Origin: Hippopus hippopus
Lineage: Eukaryota; Mollusca; Bivalvia; Cardiida; Cardiidae
Assembly: GCA_946811185.2 (NCBI GenBank)
Contig: OX328101.1
Location: 21,312,122 to 21,376,121 of the forward strand
Reading direction: 5' to 3'
DNA: 64,000 nt
In this document: positions 33,085 through 44,249 of the stretch, one piece after another
How the letters are laid out: every line of letters begins with the position of its first letter
How positions within the stretch are numbered: the stretch's first letter is position 1
Notes under the pieces: generated by a model
What the model was told of the DNA's origin: nothing
The model's database searches: none
What the model saw: the letters and a program-made list of their open reading frames with translations, nothing else
Translations under genes and position numbers: made by a program

Positions 33085-34724
33085 AAATACATTAACATGG
33101 CGTAGCTGTATTAGCCGGCTACAGACCTGCTTCCTCGTATTAGTCTCGAAGAATGAATAGTACCTGCAATTGGTAAAAAAAAAAAATGCGGGAATATGTT
33201 TATTTTGCGGGCCTCTTAGTGAGCCCAATTATGACGCCGATATGCAAGGGTCGGTTTTGTTAATTGATATCATGCGACGCTTATTCACACCTTTGACGTG
33301 GATATCATTGGGGGATAATCTTTTTCTTCTACTATTTTGTAATTCAATACTATTTAGCGTCACCGTAGAGACCATTACTGTATGGTCTACATTTATTTTC
33401 AGACATGCCAATTTAGCACAACTGCTTCTTTTTCAGCTACGAGTTGAAGTAACATCTAATGTAAGTTTAAGATATCATCAATATGCAAAACAAGGGGGAA
33501 AAAGAGGCAATTGCTGAAATAGTTAATTTTCATTATTTCTCTTCATATTCTACTACATCAGTGTTTCAATATTTATCCTCCAATTCCTCTTCTGCTGCCA
33601 CTTTTTCTTAAGGATCTCTCTTGTTTTTGAATGTTACCAAATACGTAAACATATTAGTGAATAAAATACGTGTCAAATAAAAGTATACGACATGTTTACG
33701 ATAAATGATACAGGTCTTTGTTATAACCTGGCAGATAATCAATATTTGATAGACGTTATCTTTCGCTGATGTTATGTAATAGTAAACAGAGGATAAGACG
33801 TTTGATAAACTAGATAATTTTGTTTGGTTGTCCTGGGTTTAACAGGTACTCAACCACTTTAAACTATCTGTCCAAGTGATGTCATGGCAACGCTTGTCAT
33901 TATTATGTTGTTTTGACCTTACAGTATTTTTGCTTTGGAGTAGAGAAATGTCATGTTGCATTGCTGTTTGTAACAAAGGTGTAAATCTAGCCTTTAACTT
34001 TTTGGTATTTGTCCAGAATGAATACTGGTTGCATATTGAATTACAAACAATGCGGCCACGTTCATTCTGCGGACCTCTTGCATGACAAACCATGACTTCC
34101 AGCCCGCGTGGCTACTTCTCAGTATTTCTCTTCATATTGAGTCATAAACGAGTTTCAGTAATCATATTCAGATAATTCTTACGCCATCTATCGTTTAGAA
34201 AAAAAAAATGGTGTACAGTTTCATCTTGTACATTACGCTGCTGATGCATATTTGAATAGTTCTCATTGGTTAGTAGCATCGCATGTCAGCTGGAAGTTTA
34301 TATAGATAATTCTACGTGGAAGATACATTATCGTACCATGTTAATCCTTTCGCCTAAGACATGATGAAATGCAATAGACAAACGTAACCTATGTACTCCG
34401 ATGAAAATTTCCTGTCACTATAGCAACGTTAGGCAGCAGTGAGCTGAGCAAACGGAGTCGTGAAAGAATTGCGGTATTTTAAGAGTTTTTTTTTATCATG
34501 TGTAAATGTCACAAGATCCCGACATATGTTCCTTTGCCCAGTGTACATCTCTTGTCTACAGACTTAGAGGAAACTGTTGAAGGTCGTTACACCTTTTCTA
34601 TTGTAATCAGTCAACGCTAAGTAAACAATGAACATTTTATTTCTACCGTAGTTCCAAAAAGACTTCGATAAGCTTGGTATTACAAACATGTGCCAAACAT
34701 AAAGCGGATATGTACCTAACAGGC

Positions 34725-34823
34725 AGATTTACCCAATCAGAAGTTGTCTTACTTACAAATCAGAAAATTCTGGAGAATAAGACTAAGAATGTTCTTAAGA
34801 ATGGTAGGTGAATACGGACCTTG
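34725..34823 (+). mobile_element. M3 half-element
   Basis: Only the right half remains: CCAATCAGAAGTTGTCTTAC, AGAATAAGACTAAGAATGTT, then AATGGTAGGTGAATACGGAC. Between 33085 and 34720 no gene or assignable repeat is visible. Confidence 0.75.
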
Positions 34824-34945
34824 GTTGCGTAAAACTTTAAAGGAGGAAAACATTGCTTTCAAGGTGTGTTAGACTTTCCGAAGAATAGAGTTTTGAATTG
34901 ACAGTATTCAAATATTTTAACTCTGAATGCAAATGTTGTCTTAAG

Positions 34946-35178
34946 GTCTATGACCCCTAACTCATCGGTAAATATCGTGTATCGTGTATCATCGACTTTT
35001 TCATAAAGGCTATTCGGCCAATCTCGGCAGCTTCCGTTTTTCAGTATGAGAGTTAGGGGCTGTAGACTCACTAACTCATCGGTAAATATCGTGTAACATC
35101 GACGTTTTCGTAAAGGCTATTCGGCCAATCTCGGCAGCTTCTGTCTTTTAATATGAGAGTTAGGGGCCGTAGACCTTA
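34946..35178. repeat. Two adjacent copies of a 115-bp inverted-end repeat
   Basis: Each copy runs from CCCCTAACTCATCGGTAAAT through ATTCGGCCAATCTCGGCAGC to GAGAGTTAGGGGC and GTAGAC. The ends are complementary (GGTCTATGACCCCTAACTC against GAGTTAGGGGCCGTAGACC). A third copy is at 39811-39928. Confidence 0.85.
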
Positions 35179-35189
35179 AATCATTTGGC

Positions 35190-35430
35190 AGTCTAAACTT
35201 TGCCAAACAATCCCGAATTCAAACGACAGTGAGAAAGATGGCTTTTGAAAACGCTGTTTGAAGAGGAAAAGGAATGCTGGTGAGCAGCATTTTCTCCTTT
35301 TTCCAACAATGTTTATCCTTTCCGAAACAATTTTCAACGTTTTAGCCACATTTCGTTTACTGTTTTCAAATGCTTTCAGTTTGGAAATGTCAAAAACTTA
35401 GTCGTCTTCGACAGAGCTGAGTAGTTAACA
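35190..35430 (+). mobile_element. M2 MITE-like element
   Basis: CTTTGCCAAACAATCCCGAA, AGATGGCTTTTGAAAACGCT, palindromic centre AATGCTGGTGAGCAGCATTT, then GCTTTCAGTTTGGAAATGTC. Confidence 0.85.
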
Positions 35431-35496
35431 CTTTATCTTATGTACGGCTATCCACCCAGTGTCCTGTCGTGTTCGCATTGCGTATAGACCAATATT

Positions 35497-35752
35497 GCTT
35501 GCAACACGCGAAAAGGCATTCGGACATTTGCGTAAAGTGTCGTCGCGGATCAGCCTGCGCAGTCCGCGCAGGCTAATCCGAGACGGCACTTTACGACTAC
35601 ATTAGATTTTGTGCTACAGTAGATTTGCGCAAAACAGAAAATTACACAAAAACGGAAAGTGTCGTTTCGGATTAGCCTGCGCGGACTGCGCAGGCTGATC
35701 CGAGACGACACTTTACGCAAATGTCCGAATGCCCCTTTTCGTGTGTTGCAGG
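35497..35752. mobile_element. MITE with about 100-bp TIRs, GC-rich arms
   Basis: Left arm TTGCAACACGCGAAAAGGCA and right arm CCCTTTTCGTGTGTTGCA enclose CATTCGGACATTTGCGTAAA and complement. Each arm carries its own hairpin (CAGCCTGCGCAGTCCGCGCA; GCCTGCGCGGACTGCGCAGG). The unpaired middle is only about 60 bp. The flanks show CCAATAT and CCAATTA, a possible target duplication. Confidence 0.85.
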
Positions 35753-35785
35753 CCAATTATCAGTATCGTACAAGCCCCCAGAGTG

Positions 35786-35998
35786 TTTACCCTTATTCTG
35801 TTGAATAAATTAAGCGAAATTTTCAAGCCGATAATAAAAAATCCGTATGATGCTATTTCAAATTCATTGTTTGGAGAAAAAATATCTCTTTATCGGACAG
35901 TGTAGATCGAAGATCAGACTGCACGTTCTGTGCAGTCTGATCTTGATCTACACCGTCCGAAAAAGGTCAGTGAGTCGCGCTTAGCAGCCTTCGGGTGA
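35786..35998 (-). mobile_element. M1 MITE-like element
   Basis: Reverse orientation: TTTACCCTTATTCTGTTGAA to GTGAGTCGCGCTTAGCAGCC. Perfect palindrome AGACTGCACGTTCTGTGCAG. Confidence 0.88.
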
Positions 35999-36113
35999 AA
36001 TGTATCTTTGTCTGCTTTTCATGAGTGAATTGGATGAGCTTTTAATTTGAACCAAAAACTTATTCCAAATTCATATTTTGCCTTCTGAAAAACTCTTTAC
36101 CAAACGAGAAAAT

Positions 36114-36345
36114 TTTGGCGTGTGGTGTCCGTGGTTGTGAGGTAGAGCGTCGGCCTCGTAACCATAAGGTCCCGAGTTCGATACCCGGGAGCGGGTGTCA
36201 ACTTTGGGATTTTTCACTGGCCCACACATTCGGCGCGAGTACTGGTGTAGTTCCCAGGAAGCAGAATCGAGAGAGATTAGTATAAGTTGTAAGAACTTGG
36301 TTCTCAATCGATGTAAAATAAATATGTTTAAAGTAAACTAAACTA
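36114..36345 (+). mobile_element. tRNA-derived SINE (second head type)
   Basis: A tRNA-like head with A box TGTGAGGTAGAGCGTCGGCC and B box GAGTTCGATACCCGGGA, followed by a CACTGGCCCACACATTCGGC body. The 3' tail is AT-rich (AAATAAATATG, AAAGTAAACTAAAC). Distinct from the SINE at 57181. Confidence 0.8.
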
Positions 36346-36459
36346 AACAAAATTTCGAAATATTACAAATTGAAAGCATTTGCAGACAACAAATTAATTG
36401 TGGCTTAAAACAGTGTTTTCGAAACAATTCTTGCTCAGGGTCCCTAAAATTTGGGATTG

Positions 36460-36620
36460 TTTAGTTTGTTTGTTTGTTTGAATGGTGTTTTACGCCGCTT
36501 TCAACATTATTTCAGTCATATCACGGCGACAGCTCACATATTCATGTTTTCCTGGGTTTAACCAGTACTAGTCTGGGGCTCTGAAGTGCCTTGCCCAAGG
36601 ACACTCCTTTGAAAAAGGGA
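36460..36620 (-). mobile_element. SINE 3' portion
   Basis: Minus-strand GGCGTAAAACACCATTCAAA with an AAACAAACAAAC tail, plus the body CTTGGGCAAGGCACTTCAGA, matching the SINE at 29003-29240. The head is missing. An M2 scrap lies just before it (36358-36425). Confidence 0.75.
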
Positions 36621-36704
36621 TTGTTTAGTAGGCCTTAAAGAATTTAGCAGGAGAAATGCGCCCTTTTTTTTGCCATCGACCACCTAGGTCTGATGATTAA
36701 ATCT

Positions 36705-36955
36705 GTAGAGCCATGCTCTTGGAAAAGGGGACTTAATGCAAATCATCACTTAATAATGGATCCGTAAAATCCATTTTATCTCACACTCGACTGGATCTGG
36801 AGGTAGGCTTATCCTTTGACATGCAGAAAATTGACAAATAGCAAAAAGTTTCGTTCCCACGTCAGCCTGTGTGGACTGCACAGGCTGACATTGGTCGATA
36901 CTTTTTGCAGTTGCATTAGGCCCCCTTTCCTGAAAGATTTGCTCATTATTCGTAA
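36705..36955. mobile_element. Element related to 15606-16243
   Basis: AGAGCCATGCTCTTGGAAAA, CTTAATGCAAATCATCACTT, CCTTTGACATGCAGAAAATT, hairpin CAGCCTGTGTGGACTGCACA and GTCGATACTTTTTGCAGTTG are all shared with the larger element. Confidence 0.7.
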
Positions 36956-37145
36956 CCACGCATTGCTGTACGAGAAGGAAAACCTCCGTCGCTAAGTTTG
37001 TCGGACAAAGATATGAAAAAATGGAATTCCGTAATGATCAATTGGATCGTTTTTATAGATTCGGAATGATAACACTTTTTGTATTTATGATAAGATACCA
37101 AAATTACATATATTTTCCTTGTGGTCTCATGATTAATGTACTCTT

Positions 37146-37367
37146 TTAACTCTTGACCAAATGATAAAATTTCGGACTTGACCAAAGTGAAAGCATTTTC
37201 AGACCACAAATATAATGTAGCTCTAATGATAATTTTTGTCGTTGATAGGGTAGAAAACATTGTGGGAAAAGGAGAAAATGCTGGTAACCAGCATTTTCTC
37301 CTTTTCTCATGATGTTTTCAAAAGCCTTCTTTTTCTGGGTCTGGGTTTTGCGCTAAAGGTATAACAC
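37146..37367 (-). mobile_element. M2 MITE-like element, well preserved centre
   Basis: The hairpin GGGAAAAGGAGAAAATGCTG and CCAGCATTTTCTCCTTTTC is perfect for about 20 bp per arm. GCATTTTCAGACCACAAATA lies left and AAAAGCCTTCTTTTTCTGGG right. The stretch 37370-37880 shows no feature. Confidence 0.85.
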
Positions 37368-37879
37368 CTGAAGCCATTTGAAAACGCTTTGGAAACTTAA
37401 AAATCTATCTAGCCTAATTGTCGACTATGTATGTTTTATTCAATTGTCTCTCCTCGTATCTGTGTCTTTAGTCGTCCATACGCTCTGCACTTCTTGTCAG
37501 GAATCCTATCTTTACACCACTTTACCAAACAATCCCGAGTGTTAAAGATACATCTTCACTCGTTTTCATCCAGTTTTTTAAACCGTTTTTTCTTTATTTT
37601 ATGAAACTATAATCACTCTTGTATCTTCATGCCAAATATTGACCCTGATGGTTGCAAGGTTGCACAGATTACAGCAGACAGAAAATGCATTTCATTCTAT
37701 TGTGGCTAGCCATAGACATAACAACCACAGTTTCCGGTTTAAATCGAAGACAAATCCCTACAGTTTCTTTACCCCATACACTTTATATTGATTTTTTATC
37801 TACGTTTACACAGATGACTAGATTACAACACCGCCAAGTTTTAACAGCGTTTGTTTACTCTCTGGCTGTAGAGATGTCT

Positions 37880-38082
37880 CTTTAACGATCCTGAGAAAGA
37901 AGGCTTTCAAAAACAGTATCAAAAGCAGTAAATGCTCGTAACAGCATCTTTTTTATTTTATTTTTCACATAACGTTTTCTAACCTTTCGTAGACAAATTT
38001 CACAAACTCAGCAGCATGTTATTTGTCGTTTGCAAATGATTTCAATTTGGACAAGTCAAAAATTTGGTCGTCTGGTAAAAAA
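37880..38082 (+). mobile_element. M2 MITE-like element, eroded centre
   Basis: TTAACGATCCTGAGAAAGAA, GGCTTTCAAAAACAG, a decayed AATGCTCGTAACAGCATCTT, TTTCTAACCTTTCGTAGACA, then GATTTCAATTTGGACAAGTC. Confidence 0.7.
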
Positions 38083-38463
38083 AGTAAAGGCCCGACAGCG
38101 GCCAAAAATAAAAAAAAAAAAGGTGTTAAAATGCAATTTAAATTTAAATGATACCATTTAAAAGTATGGAAAATATTGCGAAGTTGACAACCTGTTTTTG
38201 TGTGATCGGTCCGAATGTTAGTCGTTGGCAGAAAAATTAATTTTAAAATCAGACAAAAAGTAAAGAAAAGATAGGATGACCTGTCAACATTAAAGCTAGT
38301 TTGATTTTTTTTTTTTCTTTGCCAGCGACTGCGACTTGGACCGACCGTACAATAACAGATTGTCATCTTCACAATAACTTCCATATTTTTAAATTGTATG
38401 ATTTGAATTGAAATGCATTTTAACACCCGCCTTGTTAACTTTTGGCGGCTATTGTTACTTTAA
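38083..38463. mobile_element. M6 MITE-like element
   Basis: About 380 bp. Complementary ends (AAGTAAAGGCCCGACAGCGG, GGCCAAAAATAAA against TTAACTTTTGGCGGCTATTG) and ACCATTTAAAAGTATGG near the ends. An inverted pair GTCGTTGGCAGAAAAATTAA and TTTGCCAGCGACTGCGACTT surrounds a short centre. The best preserved copy is at 56655. Confidence 0.8.
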
Positions 38464-38618
38464 AGAGTGAATTTAAAAAAGACGTACTTAAAGGTTTATC
38501 AAAAGCATTTGGTCATCATTATTTACAAAGCGCCTATGATATCCTCCCGGACAGAAATACTGCGTGATAACAGTGATATCCATGGCATATCATGGTAGAT
38601 ACGCAACTATTTATAAAT

Positions 38619-38838
38619 CTTAACCACACAATACCGAGTTGTAACGACCCAAAAGAAAGAATTCTTTTGAAAACATTGCAGGAAAAGGAGAAAATGCTGG
38701 TAACCAGCATTTTCCCCTTTTCCCACAATGTTTTCTAACCTGTGAAAGACAAATTTTATGTTGAATAACATGGAATTTGTCGTCTGCAAGTGCTCTCAAT
38801 TTGGACAAGTCTAATGTTTTGTGGTTTGGTAAAGAGAT
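38619..38838 (+). mobile_element. M2 MITE-like element
   Basis: TAACCACACAATACCGAGTT, AAAAGAAAGAATTCTTTTGA, palindrome GAAAATGCTGGTAACCAGCA, TTGTCGTCTGCAAGTGCTCT, TGTGGTTTGGTAAAGAGA. Confidence 0.85.
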
Positions 38839-38849
38839 GGAGGATATTT

Positions 38850-39300
38850 TTTTTTATTTCGGAGTAAGATCGAAATTTATTTCATAGAGTTATCATCGGT
38901 AATTTTTTCAGAGTGGTGCAGCCACGAGATGAAATAAATTTCGATCTTACACCGAAAAGAAAAAAAAAAAAATCTTAAAGATTCTATTATTTCATGCTTC
39001 CACACCCCCCCCCCCCCACCCCCGTTTTTTGCTACAATCCAGTACAGTTGTTTTCGGTAATTTCCCGTGGCGTACCCCCTCCGCATAACAATGTATTAAA
39101 ATACAACGTAATGCGCGAGAAATAATTACGTCATATTTCCATCTGGTTCCGCACTGTTTACCAAGGTAACTTGTGTGCGGGAACCAGTGTTTCCGCCTTC
39201 ATTTGAAGAGTTAGAAAATAAATTCGGTATTTTTCACTGGTCGCATGAAATATCGAAGTATACTTCACCGTTATTTCCCGATAAACTACCGATAAGCATA
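38850..39300. mobile_element. M5 foldback element, copy 2
   Basis: The hairpin arms TCGGAGTAAGATCGAAATTT and complement are shorter inside than in copy 1. The flanking 330 bp (CAGTACAGTTGTTTTCGG, CGTCATATTTCCATCTGGTT, AGAGTTAGAAAATAAATTCG, CGATAAACTACCGATAAGCA) are collinear with 14870-15230. Contains a C-run (about 39004-39023). Confidence 0.75.
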
Positions 39301-39310
39301 ATAAATGATC

Positions 39311-39495
39311 TTAACCCTTAGAATGCAGAATAAACCCAACAGACATTTTCCGTCGAGAAACAAGACCCAAATTATCACAGTTTCAAGACTGCTTTTGTCT
39401 AAAGTGTCTCTGTTAAGCGGACAGTATAGATCAAAGATCAGGCTGCACGTTTTGTGCAGCCTGATCATGATCTATACTGGCCGCAAAATCAACCA
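39311..39495 (-). mobile_element. M1 MITE-like element adjoining M5
   Basis: TTAACCCTTAGAATGCAGAA, then AGACTGCTTTTGTC, the palindrome CAGGCTGCACGTTTTGTGCA and CCTGATCATGATCTATACTG. More diverged than other copies. Confidence 0.75.
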
Positions 39496-39516
39496 TAGTT
39501 GTGAAAGGCGCTTTAA

Positions 39517-39730
39517 GTCTTTACCAAAACGACAAAATTTCATACTTGCTCAAATCAAAGTATTAACAGACACCAAATTAAAATTTGTTTTAATGATGAC
39601 ATTTGTATATGAAAGGGTTGACAACATTGTCGGAAGGGAGAAAATGTTGGTTACCAACATTTTTACTTCTCTCACAATGTTTTCAAAAGTTGTCTTTGAA
39701 ATTCGTGCACTGTATGGTAAAGTGTTAAGC
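39517..39730 (-). mobile_element. M2 MITE-like element
   Basis: CTTTACCAAAACGACAAAAT, AAGTATTAACAGACACCAAA, hairpin GAAAATGTTGGTTACCAACA, GTGCACTGTATGGTAAAGTG. Another M2 scrap lies at about 40456-40555. Confidence 0.8.
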
Positions 39731-39810
39731 AATGATGTATGGAATCCGATATCAGTTGGGATTAAAGATAAAATTTCATAAAACGTGTCTGGAAAAAAAA
39801 GTTATAAAGG

Positions 39811-39928
39811 ATTACAACCCCTAACTCATCGGTAAATATCGTGTAACATCGACGTTTTCGTAAAGGTTATTCGGCCAATCTCGGCAGCTTCCGTCTTTTA
39901 ACATTAGAACCAGGGGCCGTAGACCTTC
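39811..39928. repeat. Third copy of the 115-bp repeat of 34946-35178
   Basis: CCCCTAACTCATCGGTAAAT, ATTCGGCCAATCTCGGCAGC and AGGGGCCGTAGACCTTC are shared. No feature was recognised between 39930 and 40450. Confidence 0.85.
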
Positions 39929-40559
39929 AGTGAGCCTATGGCCTAATGACATTGTTTGTCGACGAGTTTGACAAAATTTTACCTCAAAAGCCAGTGATTG
40001 ACAGATTCTTTTTATCCCATAACTCTACCCAAAGAATTATGTATCATTTATGTGTTGAAACAAGCCCATGTGTACATGTGCAATGAAATTTACCTGAAAC
40101 CGATTCTCTTCTTTGACAGGAGTGTACACCACGGACGGAAAATAGTTCCAACGGAACTTGCTCATAATAATTTTGTATTCAAACTAAAGACAATCGTCCA
40201 TTTCGACAATTTATTTAACAGAGAAATCTGGGTCAGCATTGTTTCAGAAATAAGGCGAATAATTACAGAGCTTTGACCAAATACCGCATTTATTTCTTAT
40301 CTCAAACGTGGGTAAGATAAGAAAATTCCAAATGGCTGTTTTACACTGAAATAAGGGTAGTTATGTAATAAAATTGCCACATTGTTAATGTTTACTATCG
40401 AATAGGCCGTAACGTAGAACAAACATTGCACAAAATATATATGAAGTTGTTACTTCTTCACCAAACCATAAAGTTTTAGACTCTACCAGATTGAAAACAG
40501 TTTACACGATAGATCAACTGTAGCTCAAATTAGGATGAAAGTGTAAAATCTGCACTGAA

Positions 40560-41203
40560 CTTGCAAGGAAGTGGTCTTGGTGATTTGGCTGATTCTCTAG
40601 CGAAATACAGAAGCGGCAGTCATGTGTTGCACAAGGCCATCTAGCTGCGATGTTTGTGACTTTCGTACTTACATCCCACACAATTTGAGTATTCGCTTAG
40701 TAGTAGCCATTCCTATTGATAAATCGGACTTAATCTTGTCCACAAGGTTTGACGACCGCAATGCAAGTGCAGTCGGTTGCACCAGTGTCTTCTGGAGAAT
40801 TAGCTATTCTGTAGACATTTGTCTTTGTATCTACAATCTCAGCCACACCAGGAAACTTTATAAACCGGTTCTTCCTTGTGTCTTTAGCGAATGATACTCT
40901 CTTCACTACACGCTAAACTGTCGATAAATCAACACACGACTGACCGCAGACATAGAATCGCAGAGCTAGTTGGACTTGCAAATGACTTGGCATACTACCG
41001 CCTCTTCCAGTTGCATGTGTAGTGTTATCACGAACCATTTCTATAAGTTCCATTGCTGTATCCTTCCAAAACCTTAATCTCTGGCAATATTCGACTTCAC
41101 CATAATTCTCGAAGGGATTCATTCTATCTCGAAAGAATCTTTCCCTTTGCAGATTATTTCTCATCCTACTGTCATTGGTGTATTGAAGTCTATGTGCTTC
41201 CAT
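40560..41203 (-). pseudogene. PIF/Harbinger (HARBI1-like) transposase remnant
   Basis: The minus strand encodes RERFFRDRMNPFENYGEVEY, YCQRLRFWKDTAMELIEMV, LQVQLALRFYVCG and VDLSTV, the N-terminal order of HARBI1-type nucleases. After a stop and frame changes come KFPGVAEIVDT, GATDCTCIAVVKP, VRFINRNGYY and TKVTNIAARWP, the nuclease core around the IDCTH catalytic motif, with the Asp kept (TDCTC). Several stops make it inactive, and the C-terminal third is missing below 40560. HARBI1-type enzymes cut at 3-bp target sites; no TIRs were located. Confidence 0.8.
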
Positions 41204-41989
41204 TCTGAATGATCACACTGGCAGCTTAACATCGGCCTTACGCCTAGCAGGTTTAATATTTTAGCGGGTTCGAGGTTCAGTAAAACTGAAGGCTAGCTTA
41301 GCCTAGAATTATGCATTTTGTTGGTTTTGAATGATGCAATCGGACCAGTTTTTTTTCTACTTAAAGCTCTTGTGGCTTTCACTTGTTCAACGAAACAGAA
41401 CAACTTCAACAATTTTGGTGAAAGCTCATCAAAAGACCCGTGATTCTTTTACTAGTTAAGGAGGTGTAGACGGAGAAGTTATCTCTTAAATTACAGTTTA
41501 GTTCTGGCGGTAACCTTGTTCAGCCGAACCGAACGTTTAGGCAGATTTTGGTGCAGGGTCATCAATTCCTTTGAAATAAATTCTAAATCTGCAAAAGAAG
41601 TAAAGTTGTTGTAAGTTTTTTTGTCTTTAATAATTTTAGTTTTAGCTGCCATCTTGTTTAGGGAAGGAAAGCTTGGTAAAGGGCCATCCAAGGAACGCTC
41701 ATAGGGACTTATTTCACCATCTGTCTTACAGTCTTGATTGAGAACTTGTCTAATGCAATATCTGACGACGGCCAGACAAGCACCGATCTCAATAGCATAT
41801 ATAGAAAAACACTCAGAGCACATGCATTCAAAGAACTTGATAAGAAATTCTACAAAAACGTACCCAAGAGTGAAAGTAGACCTACATGTAACATCGAAAT
41901 CGTGGACGTCTCTACCCAGTATTGCATGTATTCTATCTGGTAGACGGATTATAGATTGAAACATGTTTTATTTCATAATAGCAGCCAAC

Positions 41990-42075
41990 CCCCTTTTCGA
42001 CCCTGCGGAAGAGGTTTTTGTGGGAAAAGGGAAAAATGATGGTAAACAGCTTTTTCTCTTTTTACAACTTACCTA
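41990..42075 (+). mobile_element. M2 fragment
   Basis: CCTGCGGAAGAGGTTTTTGT, GGGAAAAGGGAAAAATGATG and a decayed arm AACAGCTTTTTCTCTTTTTA. Around it, 41205-42965 holds only short open frames that could not be assigned. Confidence 0.55.
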
Positions 42076-42970
42076 AGACGAGACTCACTATTTGAGCCGT
42101 GTGGTGTCTGTGCTGATTAAAAACGTTTGTCTTTGCGAGATTTTTAACATGATTAAGGCCAATTTACGTTCCTATACAAAATATTTTTTCCTAAAAAGCA
42201 CAGTGCACTGATCCTTCAAAAGCTTTAACGTCTGATGATCCTCAGTGTACACAGATGCTTTAAAACTCTCATAATATGACATGACATGGGTCATCGATAA
42301 GCAAATAAAACAAAAAAATTATTGCCACAACAAACAGAGTAATGATCTATCTCGAAGCACAAATTCTTAATTAGACCATACAGTTTTTGCAGGAGCTCTG
42401 ACCTGATTCCAAATCGTTTTCCTATAAAATACGTGTATTAGAGAGTTGATGCTGTAAAAATTAACTTTGACTTATTTTGTACTGTTTTACGGAAAATCAA
42501 GAAAATTGATCGCATTAAAGAAAGTTATGACACTTATGACACACCCCTATACAGGCTTACTATATTATCTTATTCCGCCCACTTTCAGATACCAAATCTT
42601 ACAGAAAATCTTAAAGAAAAAGCCTCAAGCAGTTAAACTCTTATGCTAGGTGTAACAGTCATCTCACGAAGTTTTCACAAAATCTATGGGAAGCCCAATT
42701 TCTGCCCTGATTGCAACCTCTCTTTAATTCTTAATTAATTTCCTACCCACAAACTGCTTTTATGACTGAATAAGCTGGATGACGTTTTGTTTTATGCCTG
42801 AAACTTATGTACTAGGGTCTAAGTATTACTCAAAACAAATAAGTAAAATTTGTCATGACATAATACGCATAAAATTATCAATTTTTGTACTTCATTTAAA
42901 GAGCAGAATGGCATTTAGTCTTCAATGGTTAAAATTCATTCTAGTTTGCTAGCATTAGGCTACACTATTA

Positions 42971-43099
42971 GTTGTACGGTCAGGTGGCAGGGGACTTGGA
43001 AACTCGTTCACGGCTCTGGCGAATCATGTCGCCCCGAGCCGAATGATTCGCCACAGCCGTAAACAAGTTTCAAAGTCCCCTGCCACCTGACCGTACAAC
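42971..43099. repeat. Long foldback (57-bp arms)
   Basis: GTTGTACGGTCAGGTGGCAG and its complement CTGCCACCTGACCGTACAAC bound the structure. Arms pair over about 57 bp with a few mismatches and a loop of about 15 bp (GTCGCCCCGAGCCGA). It is GC-richer than its surroundings. No second copy in the window. Confidence 0.85.
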
Positions 43100-43250
43100 G
43101 AATTTATTATACCGCAAAGTTTTACCAGTCCAACGTGTATTTGGCAAAATTTACATGTTTTATGGTCTCACGAATTGACTACGCTGACGAATTAGAATTT
43201 CCCTTCTGAGTGCCCCAATTCAATGAAAGCCGACTTCACTGAGAAATGAC

Positions 43251-43618
43251 GTCACTGAAACTTTCGTAAAACGTGCGGTTTGCTGCATAAACTTGATGAT
43301 GTCACTGCGATAGACAATCGAGGTAGTTATATTAAACATGGAATTAAACAACTTCAAGGCAAGTAACTATGCATTTTAATGATTTGTTAGCAAAAGTTAA
43401 CGACCATTAGTTGCCTCAAACGAACGTTACGTTACTTAAGTCACTGAAACCTTGGTAAAACGTGCGGTTTGGTGCATAGACTTGATGATGTCACTGCGAT
43501 AGACATTCGACGTATTTATATTTAAACATGGAATTCAACAACTTCAAGGCAAGTAACTATGCATTTTAATGATTTGTTAGCAAATGTAAACGACCATTAG
43601 TTGCCTCAAACGAACACT
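43251..43618. repeat. Tandem duplication, period 189 bp
   Basis: Unit 1 (from 43251) and unit 2 (from 43440) share GTCACTGAAAC, GTAAAACGTGCGGTTTG, GATGATGTCACTGCGATAGA and CAACTTCAAGGCAAGTAACT. About 90 percent of the aligned bases look identical by eye. Confidence 0.9.
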
Positions 43619-44249
43619 ACATCATCCTTTTAAAGTTATGTACAATGTATGAGTTTCGACACTGCACGATTTGCCTACCTTACGAAGGGGTGGCTCGTTT
43701 TAACCTCGTATATTTGTTTTAGAATGACAACATACAATAATATATGTAACCTATATTCATTTATTTTCAACAATAATCCTTTTTTCCCGCTTTAATAACA
43801 ATCATCAAGGGTTAATAATAACAAGAGCCATGTTGACAGGGCTATCCCGCCTCGAACGCTTGCCAAGTAGAAGATGTGTAGAAGAGTAGAAAAACTAATT
43901 TGTATGTTACTGGACAGAAATATTGGGGCAAATTGTTTTTGTCCTGTCTGTATGTTAACCTTCACCATAACTTGAAACTTCATACGCAGATAGATGACAA
44001 CTACGAGAAGTAAAGAAGCCAAGAACAGTTACTCTGCCTGTTAGTATGTAAGTCAGGAGCATGTCAGGGGTAAACTATTCAAGGTACCGACTACCAACTT
44101 TAAATAGAAGTAGTTAGCAAGATTTGGAAGTTAAGTGACCCAAAACTGAAACTCTGACAATCTTTTAAATCATCTATATTTATTTCAATATGAATTTCTG
44201 TCCAGAATATAGATTATTCGTTATATACTTGATTACAATACAAGACATG

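Noticed and set aside
33170..33517. 115-codon plus-strand frame with hydrophobic stretches
   Set aside because: It starts at an A-run, has no signal-peptide layout or family match, and a comparable minus-strand frame exists.
41491..41964. 157-codon minus-strand frame
   Set aside because: Two overlapping plus-strand frames are equally long, composition is unremarkable and no family is recognised. A link to the nearby Harbinger remnant could not be supported.
43809..44220. Possible further pearl-like end (ACAAGAGCCATGTTGACAGG)
   Set aside because: The start resembles the arrays, but no tandem core or matching second end could be found.
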